A stretch of 6,338 nucleotides of DNA from Propionibacteriaceae bacterium (lineage in GTDB: Bacteria > Actinomycetota > Actinomycetes > Propionibacteriales > Propionibacteriaceae). A program made the position numbers and the translations under genes. Of this stretch, positions 1-5,573 are shown in pieces; the first letter of the stretch is position 1; every line of letters starts with the position of its first letter. The notes beneath the pieces are model-generated. The model was not told the DNA's origin and did no database searches. It saw only the letters and a list, made by a program, of their open reading frames with translations. The DNA is taken from NCBI GenBank assembly GCA_024636075.1, contig JAGXHS010000153.1, positions 1 to 6,338 on the forward strand, written 5' to 3'.

Positions 1-1
1 G

Positions 2-730
2 ATCCACCCGGCACGCATCGAGGAGGCACACGCCCGGGCCGAGGCAAGGATCGCCGAGCGCTGCCAACGAGCCGCTGAAGACGCCCTGGCCGAGGTTGGC
101 ATTGCCGACCTGCACCCCGACCTGTATCCCATCCTGGGTGCCCTGCAGTACCGCACCTCCTATGGGCAGAATGTGCTGCGACACCTTGTTGAGTGTGGAC
201 ACCTGGCGGGCATGATGGCAGCCGAACTCGGCCTCGACGCCAGGACCTGCACCCGGGCAGCCTTCCTGCATGACATCGGCAAGGCGCTCACCCACCAGTC
301 AGAGGGCTCACACGCCATTGTCGGCGCGGAGCTCGCTCGCAAGTACGGCGAGCATCCGGACATCGTGCACGCCATCGAAGCGCATCACAATGAGGTGGAA
401 CCCACCACGGTGGAAGCGATCCTGACCCAGGCCGCAGACGCGATCTCCGGATCACGGCCGGGGGCTCGCCGCGAAGCGCTGGAATCGTACGTGCATCGGC
501 TGAACCGGCTGGAAGAGATTGCCGCGGCACACCCGGGTGTGGACCGGGTGTTCGCGATGCAGGCAGGCCGGGAGGTCCGGGTGATGGTGTCGCCGGAGGT
601 CGTTGACGACATCGCCTCGCACGAACTGGCGCGGAGCATCGCCCGCCAGGTCGAGTCGGAGCTGACCTATCCCGGCCAGATACGTATCACCGTGGTGCGT
701 GAGTCACGGGCCACAGAGACAGCGCACTGA
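2..730 (+). CDS. rny: Ribonuclease Y, C-terminal part (HD domain), 5' end outside window
   Basis: RNase Y is a membrane-anchored endoribonuclease that starts mRNA turnover. The frame is open from base 2 to the TGA at 728-730 (242 residues visible); the membrane anchor, coiled coil and KH domain lie upstream of the window. The visible part starts at the IHPARIEE segment that follows the KH domain in this family. It continues through YRTSYGQNVL (visible residues 50-59) and the metal-binding HD domain: H61, the HD pair H90-D91 in FLHDIGKA, H104 in EGSHA, H128-H129 in EAHH, and D146 in QAADAIS. It ends with YPGQIRITVVRESRA, the usual RNase Y C-terminus. All expected HD ligands are present, so this part looks functional. 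The first ATG or GTG inside the window is not the true start. The next gene is convergent, so rny ends its transcription unit here. Confidence 0.95.
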   Translation: MHPARIEEAHARAEARIAERCQRAAEDALAEVGIADLHPDLYPILGALQYRTSYGQNVLRHLVECGHLAGMMAAELGLDARTCTRAAFLHDIGKALTHQSEGSHAIVGAELARKYGEHPDIVHAIEAHHNEVEPTTVEAILTQAADAISGSRPGARREALESYVHRLNRLEEIAAAHPGVDRVFAMQAGREVRVMVSPEVVDDIASHELARSIARQVESELTYPGQIRITVVRESRATETAH

Positions 731-760
731 CCCTGACCGTCCCTCGCGGACGTCGTGGTA

Positions 761-779
761 GCGGCTGCGATTCAGCTGC
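761..779 (+). terminator. Possible hairpin terminator after rny
   Basis: A 7-bp stem, GCGGCTG (761-767) against CAGCTGC (773-779), encloses a 5-base loop. One pair is a G-U wobble when read as plus-strand RNA and becomes a mismatch on the minus strand, so it favours the rny direction. It lies 30 bases after the rny stop and overlaps the stop codon of the convergent epimerase gene. There is no U tract. The call is weak; a smaller 5-bp stem at 738-752 is an alternative. Confidence 0.3.
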
Positions 780-1668
780 CGGTGATGCCCCACCGGTAGG
801 ACACCGACTCGCCCGGCTCCAGCACCGCCAAGTCGCCGTGGGTGGGCCCCGGGTTGAAGGTGTCGGGCCCGCAGGTCATCGGCTCGACTGCGAGAGACAT
901 TCTGTCGGCCGGCGTGAAGATCTGCAGCCAGTTCAGCCCTTCGTCCGCCCACAGCTGGGTGTGTGCACCACCATGGCTCAGCCGAACCTGCCAACTGGAT
1001 CCCTCGAATGTGGGGTCGCTGAAGGCGGTGTCGAACTCGCGGTCACCGAAGAGCTGCGACTCGCGCAGGTCGAAAGCCGTGTCGATCACGTCCCTGATCG
1101 CGACCGGCAGCAGTCGCTCATCGACCTCCACCCTCCTGCTGAAGGGGGCCTGCACCGTCCACTCGTCCAGTGCAGCATCGCCGACCCTCAGGTAGGGGTG
1201 GGCAGCGTAGCCGAAGGGGGCAGCACTGTCGCCGATACAGGCGGCGTTGACCTCGACCGTCAGACCCTCGACGGTGAGCCGGTGTGTCACGGCGCACTCC
1301 ACCACCGCGGGCCAGCCCGGTTGCGGGTGCACCACGAGTCGTTGCGAGACGTGCGTCGAGTCCGCTGACGTGGTGTGCCAGGGCTGCCAGCAGACCAGTC
1401 CGTGCAGCGCGTTGTTGCGATCGATCTCGTTGACCGGTAGCTGGTGCTGGGTTCCGTTGAAGGTGTAGAGACCGTCCCGGATCCGGTTGGGCCAGGGCAT
1501 CAGCTGTTGCCCCTGAGTTCCCACCGGAACGGCGTCCTCGGCGAAGGGCACGATCAGATCGCGGCCTTGGTGAGACAAACGACGCAATGTGGCGCCCACC
1601 TCGGTGACCGTCGCCTGCCACCCCTCGTGCTCCAGGTGGAACTGTTTCCCACTCGCCAAGACACTCAT
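772..1668 (-). CDS. Aldose 1-epimerase family protein (GalM-like, YihR-type)
   Basis: A complete 298-residue protein of the galactose mutarotase superfamily, which interconverts alpha and beta anomers of aldoses in the cytoplasm. Visible motifs are MPWPNRIRDG (residues 57-66, sugar-binding Arg62), NALHG (86-90, His89), GYAAHPYL (153-160, His157, the expected general acid), LWADEGLNWLQIFTP (239-253) and LAVEPMT (259-265, Glu262, the expected general base). The catalytic His/Glu pair is intact. The PWPNRI and NALHGL motifs resemble the YihR-like branch more than classical GalM; that is recalled family knowledge, and the sugar substrate cannot be told. There is no signal peptide. The ATG at 1666-1668 has no Shine-Dalgarno sequence but has a TAGCAT box 6 bases upstream, consistent with a leaderless mRNA. 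It is convergent with rny and divergent from miaB, and no sugar transporter or kinase lies beside it. Confidence 0.9.
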   Translation of the reverse strand: MSVLASGKQFHLEHEGWQATVTEVGATLRRLSHQGRDLIVPFAEDAVPVGTQGQQLMPWPNRIRDGLYTFNGTQHQLPVNEIDRNNALHGLVCWQPWHTTSADSTHVSQRLVVHPQPGWPAVVECAVTHRLTVEGLTVEVNAACIGDSAAPFGYAAHPYLRVGDAALDEWTVQAPFSRRVEVDERLLPVAIRDVIDTAFDLRESQLFGDREFDTAFSDPTFEGSSWQVRLSHGGAHTQLWADEGLNWLQIFTPADRMSLAVEPMTCGPDTFNPGPTHGDLAVLEPGESVSYRWGITGS

Positions 1669-1674
1669 GATGTG

Positions 1675-1680
1675 ATGCTA
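1675..1680 (-). promoter_or_regulatory. Putative -10 box for the epimerase gene (leaderless start)
   Basis: On the minus strand TAGCAT fits the actinobacterial TANNNT -10 pattern and is followed by only 6 bases (CACATC) before the ATG. Transcription would start at or next to the start codon. A weak -35 candidate (CTGAAC, 1698-1703) lies 17 bases further upstream. No purine-rich ribosome binding site is present. Confidence 0.45.
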
Positions 1681-1784
1681 GCGCGCCGAGTGGTGGAGTT
1701 CAGGGCGCGATACGACACCGTGCAGAACAACAGGGCGGATGGGCAAGGCACCCATCAGATTCTCGATCCGGGCGTGCGGCCACG

Positions 1785-1790
1785 TAGAGT
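1785..1790 (+). promoter_or_regulatory. Putative -10 box for miaB
   Basis: TAGAGT matches TANNNT and ends 9 bases before the ATG at 1800. Transcription would start around 1797-1800, giving a leaderless or nearly leaderless miaB message. It also touches the alternative TTG start at 1791, which argues against that start because the codon would lie upstream of the predicted transcription start. I see no good -35 hexamer. The bases GAG inside the box could instead be read as a very weak Shine-Dalgarno sequence. Confidence 0.4.
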
Positions 1791-1799
1791 TTGGCCATC

Positions 1800-3299
1800 A
1801 TGACCGACAGCATCACCAGCACCGATCAGGACCCGCTGACCTACCGTGTCATCACCTACGGGTGCCAGATGAACGTGCATGACTCCGAACGCATCGGGGG
1901 CCTGTTGGAGTCCGCTGGTTACGTCCGCAATGAAGCTGATGACACCGCCTCCGACGGTGCCGACATCGTGGTTTTCAACACGTGCGCGGTGCGCGAGAAC
2001 GCCGACAATCGGCTCTACGGAAACCTCAGCCACATGGCACAGGTGAAGAAGTCACGACCGGGAATGCAGATCGCGGTCGGCGGCTGCATGGCCCAGAAGG
2101 ACCGCGACCTGATCGTCCGCAAGGCCCCCTGGGTCGACGTCGTGTTCGGCACCCACAACGTCGGCTCCTTGCCGGCGCTGCTGGACCGGGCTCGCAGTCA
2201 GCAAGCGGCGCAGGTCGAGATTCGTGAGTCGCTGATCGATTTCCCGTCCAACCTGCCCACTCGACGGGACTCGGCCCACGCGGCGTGGGTGTCGATCAGC
2301 GTGGGCTGCAACAACACCTGCACCTTCTGCATTGTGCCTGCGCTGCGCGGCAAGGAGACCGATCGGCGGCCCGGCGACATCCTGGCCGAGATCAAGGCGC
2401 TGGTCGCCGAGGGTGTGCAGGAGATCACCCTGCTCGGTCAGAACGTGAACTCCTACGGGGTCGAGTTCGGTGATCGTCAGGCCTTCTCCAAGCTGCTGCG
2501 GGCCTGCGGCGAGATTGAGCACCTGGAGCGCGTGCGCTTCACCAGTCCGCACCCGGCTGCCTTCACCGACGACGTGATCGAAGCGATGGCCGACACCCAC
2601 AACGTGATGCCCAGCCTGCACATGCCGCTGCAATCAGGCAGTGACCGGGTGCTGCGAGCGATGCGACGCTCCTATCGCAGTGCCAAGTTCCTCGGCATCC
2701 TGGACCGGGTGCGAGAGGCCATGCCCGAGGCGGCCATCACGACCGACATCATCGTCGGATTCCCTGGGGAGACGGATGCGGACTTCGAGGAGACCCTGCG
2801 TGTTGTCCGGGAATCGCGATTCAGCGCCGCTTTCACCTTCCAGTACTCGATTCGTCCCGGAACGCCAGCCGCGACGATGCCCGATCAGATCCCCAAAGAG
2901 GTTGTCCAGGAGCGCTATCTGAGACTGGTCGAGACTGTCGACGACATCGCGTGGAGTGAGAACAAGCGGCTTCTCGGCGAGTCCGTCGAAGTCATGTTCG
3001 CCACCGGAGATGGACGCAAGGACGATGCAACCCTGAGAATGTCAGGGCGCGCCCGGGACAACCGGCTGGTGCACGTCGCGATGCCAGATGACGAGAGTCA
3101 GCGACCGAGACCGGGTGATGTCGGCTGGTGTGAGATCACCTACGCGGCACCGCACCACCTCGTGGCTGACCACGGGATGCGGGATCTGCGACGCACCCGC
3201 GGCGGCGACGCCTGGCAGGCACGCCAGGAGTCAGGCTCCAACCGTGCGAATGCCCCGCAGGTCACCCTCGGAATGCCATCATTTCGATCCGGCGCTTGA
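1800..3299 (+). CDS. miaB: tRNA-2-methylthio-N6-dimethylallyladenosine synthase MiaB
   Basis: Radical-SAM methylthiotransferase that converts i6A37 of tRNA to ms2i6A37, using two [4Fe-4S] clusters. Numbered from the ATG at 1800 (499 residues). The N-terminal MTTase domain carries Cys22 (YGCQMNVHDSERI), Cys62 (NTCAVRENA) and Cys96 (GGCMAQKD). The radical-SAM domain has CNNTCTFC with Cys170, Cys174 and Cys177, followed by RGKETDRRP. Further family blocks are LLGQNVNSYG, MPLQSGSD and TDIIVGFPGET. A TRAM RNA-binding domain lies near residues 385-460, followed by a polar tail of about 40 residues after HHLVADHG. All six cluster cysteines are present. An in-frame TTG at 1791 would add three residues; ATG is preferred because the -10 box abuts the TTG. 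Its partner enzyme MiaA is encoded about 440 bp downstream. Confidence 0.96.
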   Translation: MTDSITSTDQDPLTYRVITYGCQMNVHDSERIGGLLESAGYVRNEADDTASDGADIVVFNTCAVRENADNRLYGNLSHMAQVKKSRPGMQIAVGGCMAQKDRDLIVRKAPWVDVVFGTHNVGSLPALLDRARSQQAAQVEIRESLIDFPSNLPTRRDSAHAAWVSISVGCNNTCTFCIVPALRGKETDRRPGDILAEIKALVAEGVQEITLLGQNVNSYGVEFGDRQAFSKLLRACGEIEHLERVRFTSPHPAAFTDDVIEAMADTHNVMPSLHMPLQSGSDRVLRAMRRSYRSAKFLGILDRVREAMPEAAITTDIIVGFPGETDADFEETLRVVRESRFSAAFTFQYSIRPGTPAATMPDQIPKEVVQERYLRLVETVDDIAWSENKRLLGESVEVMFATGDGRKDDATLRMSGRARDNRLVHVAMPDDESQRPRPGDVGWCEITYAAPHHLVADHGMRDLRRTRGGDAWQARQESGSNRANAPQVTLGMPSFRSGA

Positions 3300-3329
3300 G
3301 TCGTACAGCGGGCGCCGTCCACAGTGAAA

Positions 3330-3368
3330 CACCCGCAGGGCGGGCGCTGGGCGCCGGCTCTGCGGGTG
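3330..3368. terminator. Strong hairpin, probably a shared terminator for miaB and the convergent small gene
   Basis: The arms 3330-3347 and 3351-3368 form an 18-position stem with a 3-base TGG loop. The outer 9 bp (CACCCGCAG/CTGCGGGTG) and the inner 5 bp (GGCGC/GCGCC) are perfect, with one wobble and one G-G mismatch between them. The hairpin begins 30 bases after the miaB stop and 22 bases beyond the stop of the minus-strand remnant. Read on the minus strand, the stem is followed directly by TTT; read on the plus strand there is no U tract, as is common for actinobacterial terminators. Confidence 0.7.
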
Positions 3369-3390
3369 GTGAGTAGGTGTGACGCTGGTC

Positions 3391-3574
3391 TCAGAGGTAC
3401 CCGGTCTTGTCTTGGGCGGCCTTCTGGCCCTTGTCGATCTCGTCGGCGAACTCGTCTCCGGTCTTGCTGTCGACTGAGTCGCCTGTCTTCACGATACCTT
3501 GGTGGTTAACCTCGGTGTTCGACTTTGTCCTCGTACTTGTTGACGGCGTCCTTTGCAGAATTCAAGATTCCCAT
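3391..3574 (-). pseudogene. Frameshifted MT0933/Rv0909-type small antitoxin-like gene
   Basis: The ATG at 3572-3574 opens a frame reading MGILNSAKDAVNKYEDKV, which stops at a TAA (3506-3508) after 22 residues. The continuation is in another frame: GIVKTGDSVDSKTG, then DEFADEIDKGQKAAQDKTGYL and a TGA at 3391-3393. Start to stop spans 184 bases, one more than a multiple of three, so one extra base (or two lost) between about 3508 and 3530 would explain it. The two halves together match my memory of small, lysine- and acid-rich actinobacterial MT0933_antitox proteins (about 60 residues, N-terminal MGI.DKAKD, central KTGDK.DEKTGGK). A ribosome binding site GGAG sits 5 bases before the ATG. No SRPBCC-type toxin partner is in the window. 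It could be a genuine pseudogene, a sequencing error, or two unrelated fragments. Confidence 0.6.
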
Positions 3575-3579
3575 ATGGT

Positions 3580-3583
3580 CTCC
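3580..3583 (-). promoter_or_regulatory. Ribosome binding site of the antitoxin-like gene
   Basis: GGAG on the minus strand, 5 bases before the ATG at 3574. It is the clearest Shine-Dalgarno sequence in the window, and it supports the view that the frameshifted reading frame once was, or still is, translated. Confidence 0.55.
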
Positions 3584-3609
3584 GTTCGTCGAGATCACCC
3601 TTTAGCAGG

Positions 3610-3626
3610 GCACTATCCCATAGTGC
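3610..3626. promoter_or_regulatory. Perfect short inverted repeat, possible operator
   Basis: GCACTAT-CCC-ATAGTGC forms two perfect 7-base arms around a 3-base spacer. It lies 36 bases upstream of the antitoxin-like ATG. On the minus strand it includes GATAGT (3612-3617), a possible -10 box that would give a leader of about 30 bases. A dyad over a -10 box is typical of a repressor operator, and autoregulation is common for small antitoxin genes. The binding protein is unknown. It could instead form a short RNA hairpin. Confidence 0.4.
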
Positions 3627-3742
3627 ACCCATCACGCACGGAATGGAAGCATCATGCCACGGATTATTGCGCCGAGAGCGATCACGATGGCCGGGGCAAG
3701 CATGCTGACTGAAGCGATGTCGATCACTGGGGGATGCCGACG
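3627..3742. other. Upstream region of miaA with no confident gene
   Basis: This stretch has no recognisable protein family. It holds a 30-codon plus-strand reading frame (3654-3746) that overlaps the miaA ATG as ATGA, and a short hydrophobic minus-strand frame (3632-3703). Neither is strong enough to call as a gene. I see no clear promoter for miaA here, although the hairpin at 3330-3368 would force miaA to have one of its own. Confidence 0.4.
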
Positions 3743-4660
3743 ATGACAACGCCCCTGGTAGTGCTCAACGGCCCCACAGCCAGCGGGAAGAGCAGCCTGG
3801 CCATCCGGCTGTGTGAGCGGCTCGGCTCTGATGGTCGACCCGCGGAGATCATCAACGCCGACTCGATGCTGGTGTACCGGGGAATGGACATCGGCACGGC
3901 CAAGCCCACTCCCGAGGAGCGGAGCCGCATCCGCCACCACCTGATCGACATCGCCGATGTCAGTTGGCACGCCAGCGTTGCCGACTTCCAGCAACTGGCC
4001 CGGGCTGCGATCGCGGACTGTCGCGACCGAGGGGTGACGCCGGTGCTGGTGGGCGGCTCCGCGCTGTACGTGCACGCCATCGTGGACGTCTTCGAGTTTC
4101 CCGGGACCGACCCCGATGTCCGCGCGGGTTGGGAATCGCGGCTCGAGCAGATCGGCGCCCATGGGCTGCATGCGGAGTTGCGCGCCGTCGCGCCCGAACA
4201 GGCGCAACAGCTGGAACCGGGCAACGGACGGCGCATCGTGCGAGCGTTGGAGATCCACGAACTGACTGGCGGAGTCACCACCCAACTACCGCGATGGCAA
4301 TACCACCTGGACGACGTGCACCAGTTCGGCCTGAGCCTTGACCGCGTCGAACTGGATCGCCGGATCGAACTGCGGGTACAGCAGATGTGGACCGACGGCC
4401 TCGTCGACGAGGTACGTCAGCTGGCGGCACACGGGTTGCGGGAGGGCATCACCGCCTCGCGGGCCATCGGCTACCGGCAAGTGCTGGCCTTTCTCGACGG
4501 CACCCTCAGTGAGGACGAAGCGAGGCGCGCAGTGGCCGCTGCCACCCGGAGGTTCTCGCGCAAGCAGGCGTCGTGGTTCCGCCGCGATCCTCGCATCGAA
4601 TGGCTCGAGGTGATCGACGATCACCGGATCGTCGACCGGATCGTCGACCGGCTCTGTTGA
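3743..4660 (+). CDS. miaA: tRNA dimethylallyltransferase MiaA
   Basis: Transfers a dimethylallyl group from DMAPP to N6 of A37 in tRNAs that read codons starting with U, making i6A, the substrate of MiaB. Numbered from the ATG at 3743 (305 residues): P-loop GPTASGKS (10-17), NADSMLVYRGMDIGTAKP (38-55; Asp40 is the expected general base), GGSALYVHAIVD (104-115), NGRRIVRALEIHELTG, ASRAIGYRQ, and the tRNA-contacting TRRFSRKQASWFRRDPRIEW near the end. Length and motif order are normal. The residue after DSM is Leu where many homologues have Gln; I cannot say whether this matters. An in-frame ATG at 3734 would add three residues, but GGGGG at 3729-3733 abuts it directly and is 9 bases from the ATG at 3743, so the latter is preferred. 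Confidence 0.95.
   Translation: MTTPLVVLNGPTASGKSSLAIRLCERLGSDGRPAEIINADSMLVYRGMDIGTAKPTPEERSRIRHHLIDIADVSWHASVADFQQLARAAIADCRDRGVTPVLVGGSALYVHAIVDVFEFPGTDPDVRAGWESRLEQIGAHGLHAELRAVAPEQAQQLEPGNGRRIVRALEIHELTGGVTTQLPRWQYHLDDVHQFGLSLDRVELDRRIELRVQQMWTDGLVDEVRQLAAHGLREGITASRAIGYRQVLAFLDGTLSEDEARRAVAAATRRFSRKQASWFRRDPRIEWLEVIDDHRIVDRIVDRLC
4623..4651 (+). repeat. 12-bp tandem repeat in the 3' end of miaA
   Basis: ACCGGATCGTCG occurs twice head to tail (4623-4634, 4635-4646), followed by a partial third copy (ACCGG). It keeps the frame and encodes the repeated IVDR near the MiaA C-terminus, just before the stop. It looks like a small slippage duplication in a tolerant tail. Confidence 0.75.
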
Positions 4661-4685
4661 CCGGGGCGACGACAGCTGCAAATCT
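4657..4685 (+). promoter_or_regulatory. Putative dapF promoter overlapping the miaA stop codon
   Basis: TTGACC (4657-4662) is a near-consensus -35 hexamer that contains the miaA TGA. A 17-base spacer leads to AAATCT (4680-4685), a poor -10 match, and the dapF ATG follows 6 bases later. The spacing would give a leaderless dapF transcript, and no Shine-Dalgarno sequence is visible before dapF. Co-transcription with miaA remains possible because the gap is only 31 bases. Confidence 0.4.
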
Positions 4686-4691
4686 TCAGTC

Positions 4692-5516
4692 ATGGGTTCG
4701 TGGTCTTTCGCCAAGGGGCACGGTACACAGAATGACTTCGTCATCGTGGCCGACCGGCACAACATGACACCGCTGACCGCAGAGGTCGTGCGGGCATTGT
4801 GCGACCGTCGCGCAGGTATCGGCGGCGATGGGTTGCTCCGCGTCGTCAAGGCTTGTCACATCGACGGCTGGGACGGTGATCCCGAGATGTGGTTCATGGA
4901 CTACCGCAACGCCGACGGATCCATCGCCGAGATGTGCGGCAACGGCCTTCGGGTCTTCGTCACCTACCTCTACCAGATGCAACTGGCAGCACGGCAACCT
5001 GTGCTGGTGGCCACGCGTGCCGGCGAACGTCTGGTCACTCCGCTGGCTGAAGGCCAGCTCGCCGCGCAGATGGGCGCGGTCAGTCTCTCCGGGGATCCGG
5101 TGCAGATCAGCTGCGGCTCACAACAGTTCAGCGCTGACGAGGTTCACGTCGGAAATCCGCACGCCGTGGTGTTCCTCGGTCCTGACGACGAGCTTGACGC
5201 GTTGGATCTCTCCCGGTCACCGAGTTGGAGTCCCGCCGATCGGTTCCCCGACGGGGTCAACGTCGAGTTCGTCGACGTCGTCGGCGAGCGGCACCTGCGG
5301 ATGCGGGTCTTCGAACGCGGTGTCGGCGAGACTCGCTCCTGCGGCACCGGAACGGTCGCCGCGGCGGCGGCGCACTCAGCGCGCTGTGGACACACAGGTG
5401 GGCAGTATCGAGTCGACGTGCCTGGAGGAACCCTCCAGGTGACCTTGGAGGACGGGCAAGCGGTGCTGGCCGGACCAGCCGTGATCGTGGCCCACGGGAC
5501 GGCCCTCGTACCCTGA
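4692..5516 (+). CDS. dapF: Diaminopimelate epimerase DapF
   Basis: Cytoplasmic, cofactor-independent epimerase that converts LL- to meso-diaminopimelate for lysine synthesis and peptidoglycan cross-linking. The 274 residues have normal family length and form two pseudo-symmetric halves. The two catalytic cysteines are Cys82 in MCGNGLR and Cys217 in SCGTGTVAAA. Substrate-contacting blocks are GTQNDF (11-16), RAGIGGDG (40-47), VGNPHAV (153-159), VNVEFV (189-194) and FERGVGET (207-214). The ATG at 4692 is the only sensible start: the next blocks follow at once, and no in-frame start lies closer to miaA. Nothing looks broken. It sits 31 bases after miaA on the same strand and is followed by hflX. 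Confidence 0.96.
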   Translation: MGSWSFAKGHGTQNDFVIVADRHNMTPLTAEVVRALCDRRAGIGGDGLLRVVKACHIDGWDGDPEMWFMDYRNADGSIAEMCGNGLRVFVTYLYQMQLAARQPVLVATRAGERLVTPLAEGQLAAQMGAVSLSGDPVQISCGSQQFSADEVHVGNPHAVVFLGPDDELDALDLSRSPSWSPADRFPDGVNVEFVDVVGERHLRMRVFERGVGETRSCGTGTVAAAAAHSARCGHTGGQYRVDVPGGTLQVTLEDGQAVLAGPAVIVAHGTALVP

Positions 5517-5545
5517 TCGCCAGCCGAATAATCGCTTGGTTCAGG
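5512..5545 (+). terminator. Possible interrupted hairpin at the end of dapF
   Basis: Outer arms CCTGA (5512-5516) and TCAGG (5541-5545) and inner arms CCAGC (5520-5524) and GCTTGG (5534-5539, one bulged T) can fold into a two-part stem that starts on the dapF stop codon. There is no U tract. It may attenuate read-through into hflX. The stem is short and bulged, so this is tentative. Confidence 0.25.
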
Positions 5546-5573
5546 TGCGTCACCGTGCGAGACTCGACATACG

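Noticed and set aside
838..1368. 176-codon plus-strand open frame antisense to the epimerase
   Set aside because: The minus-strand product has all GalM-family catalytic motifs; the plus-strand product has none.
2052..2633. 193-codon minus-strand open frame inside miaB
   Set aside because: It is the reverse shadow of the radical-SAM region of MiaB, with no ribosome site and no known motif.
3407..3712. 101-codon plus-strand open frame after miaB
   Set aside because: It overlaps the antitoxin-like remnant on the other strand, lacks a ribosome site, and its composition changes abruptly along its length.
3632..4285. 217-codon minus-strand open frame antisense to miaA
   Set aside because: The opposite strand is unmistakable miaA; the product matches no family. 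Only its last 23 codons, outside miaA, were kept as a weak observation.
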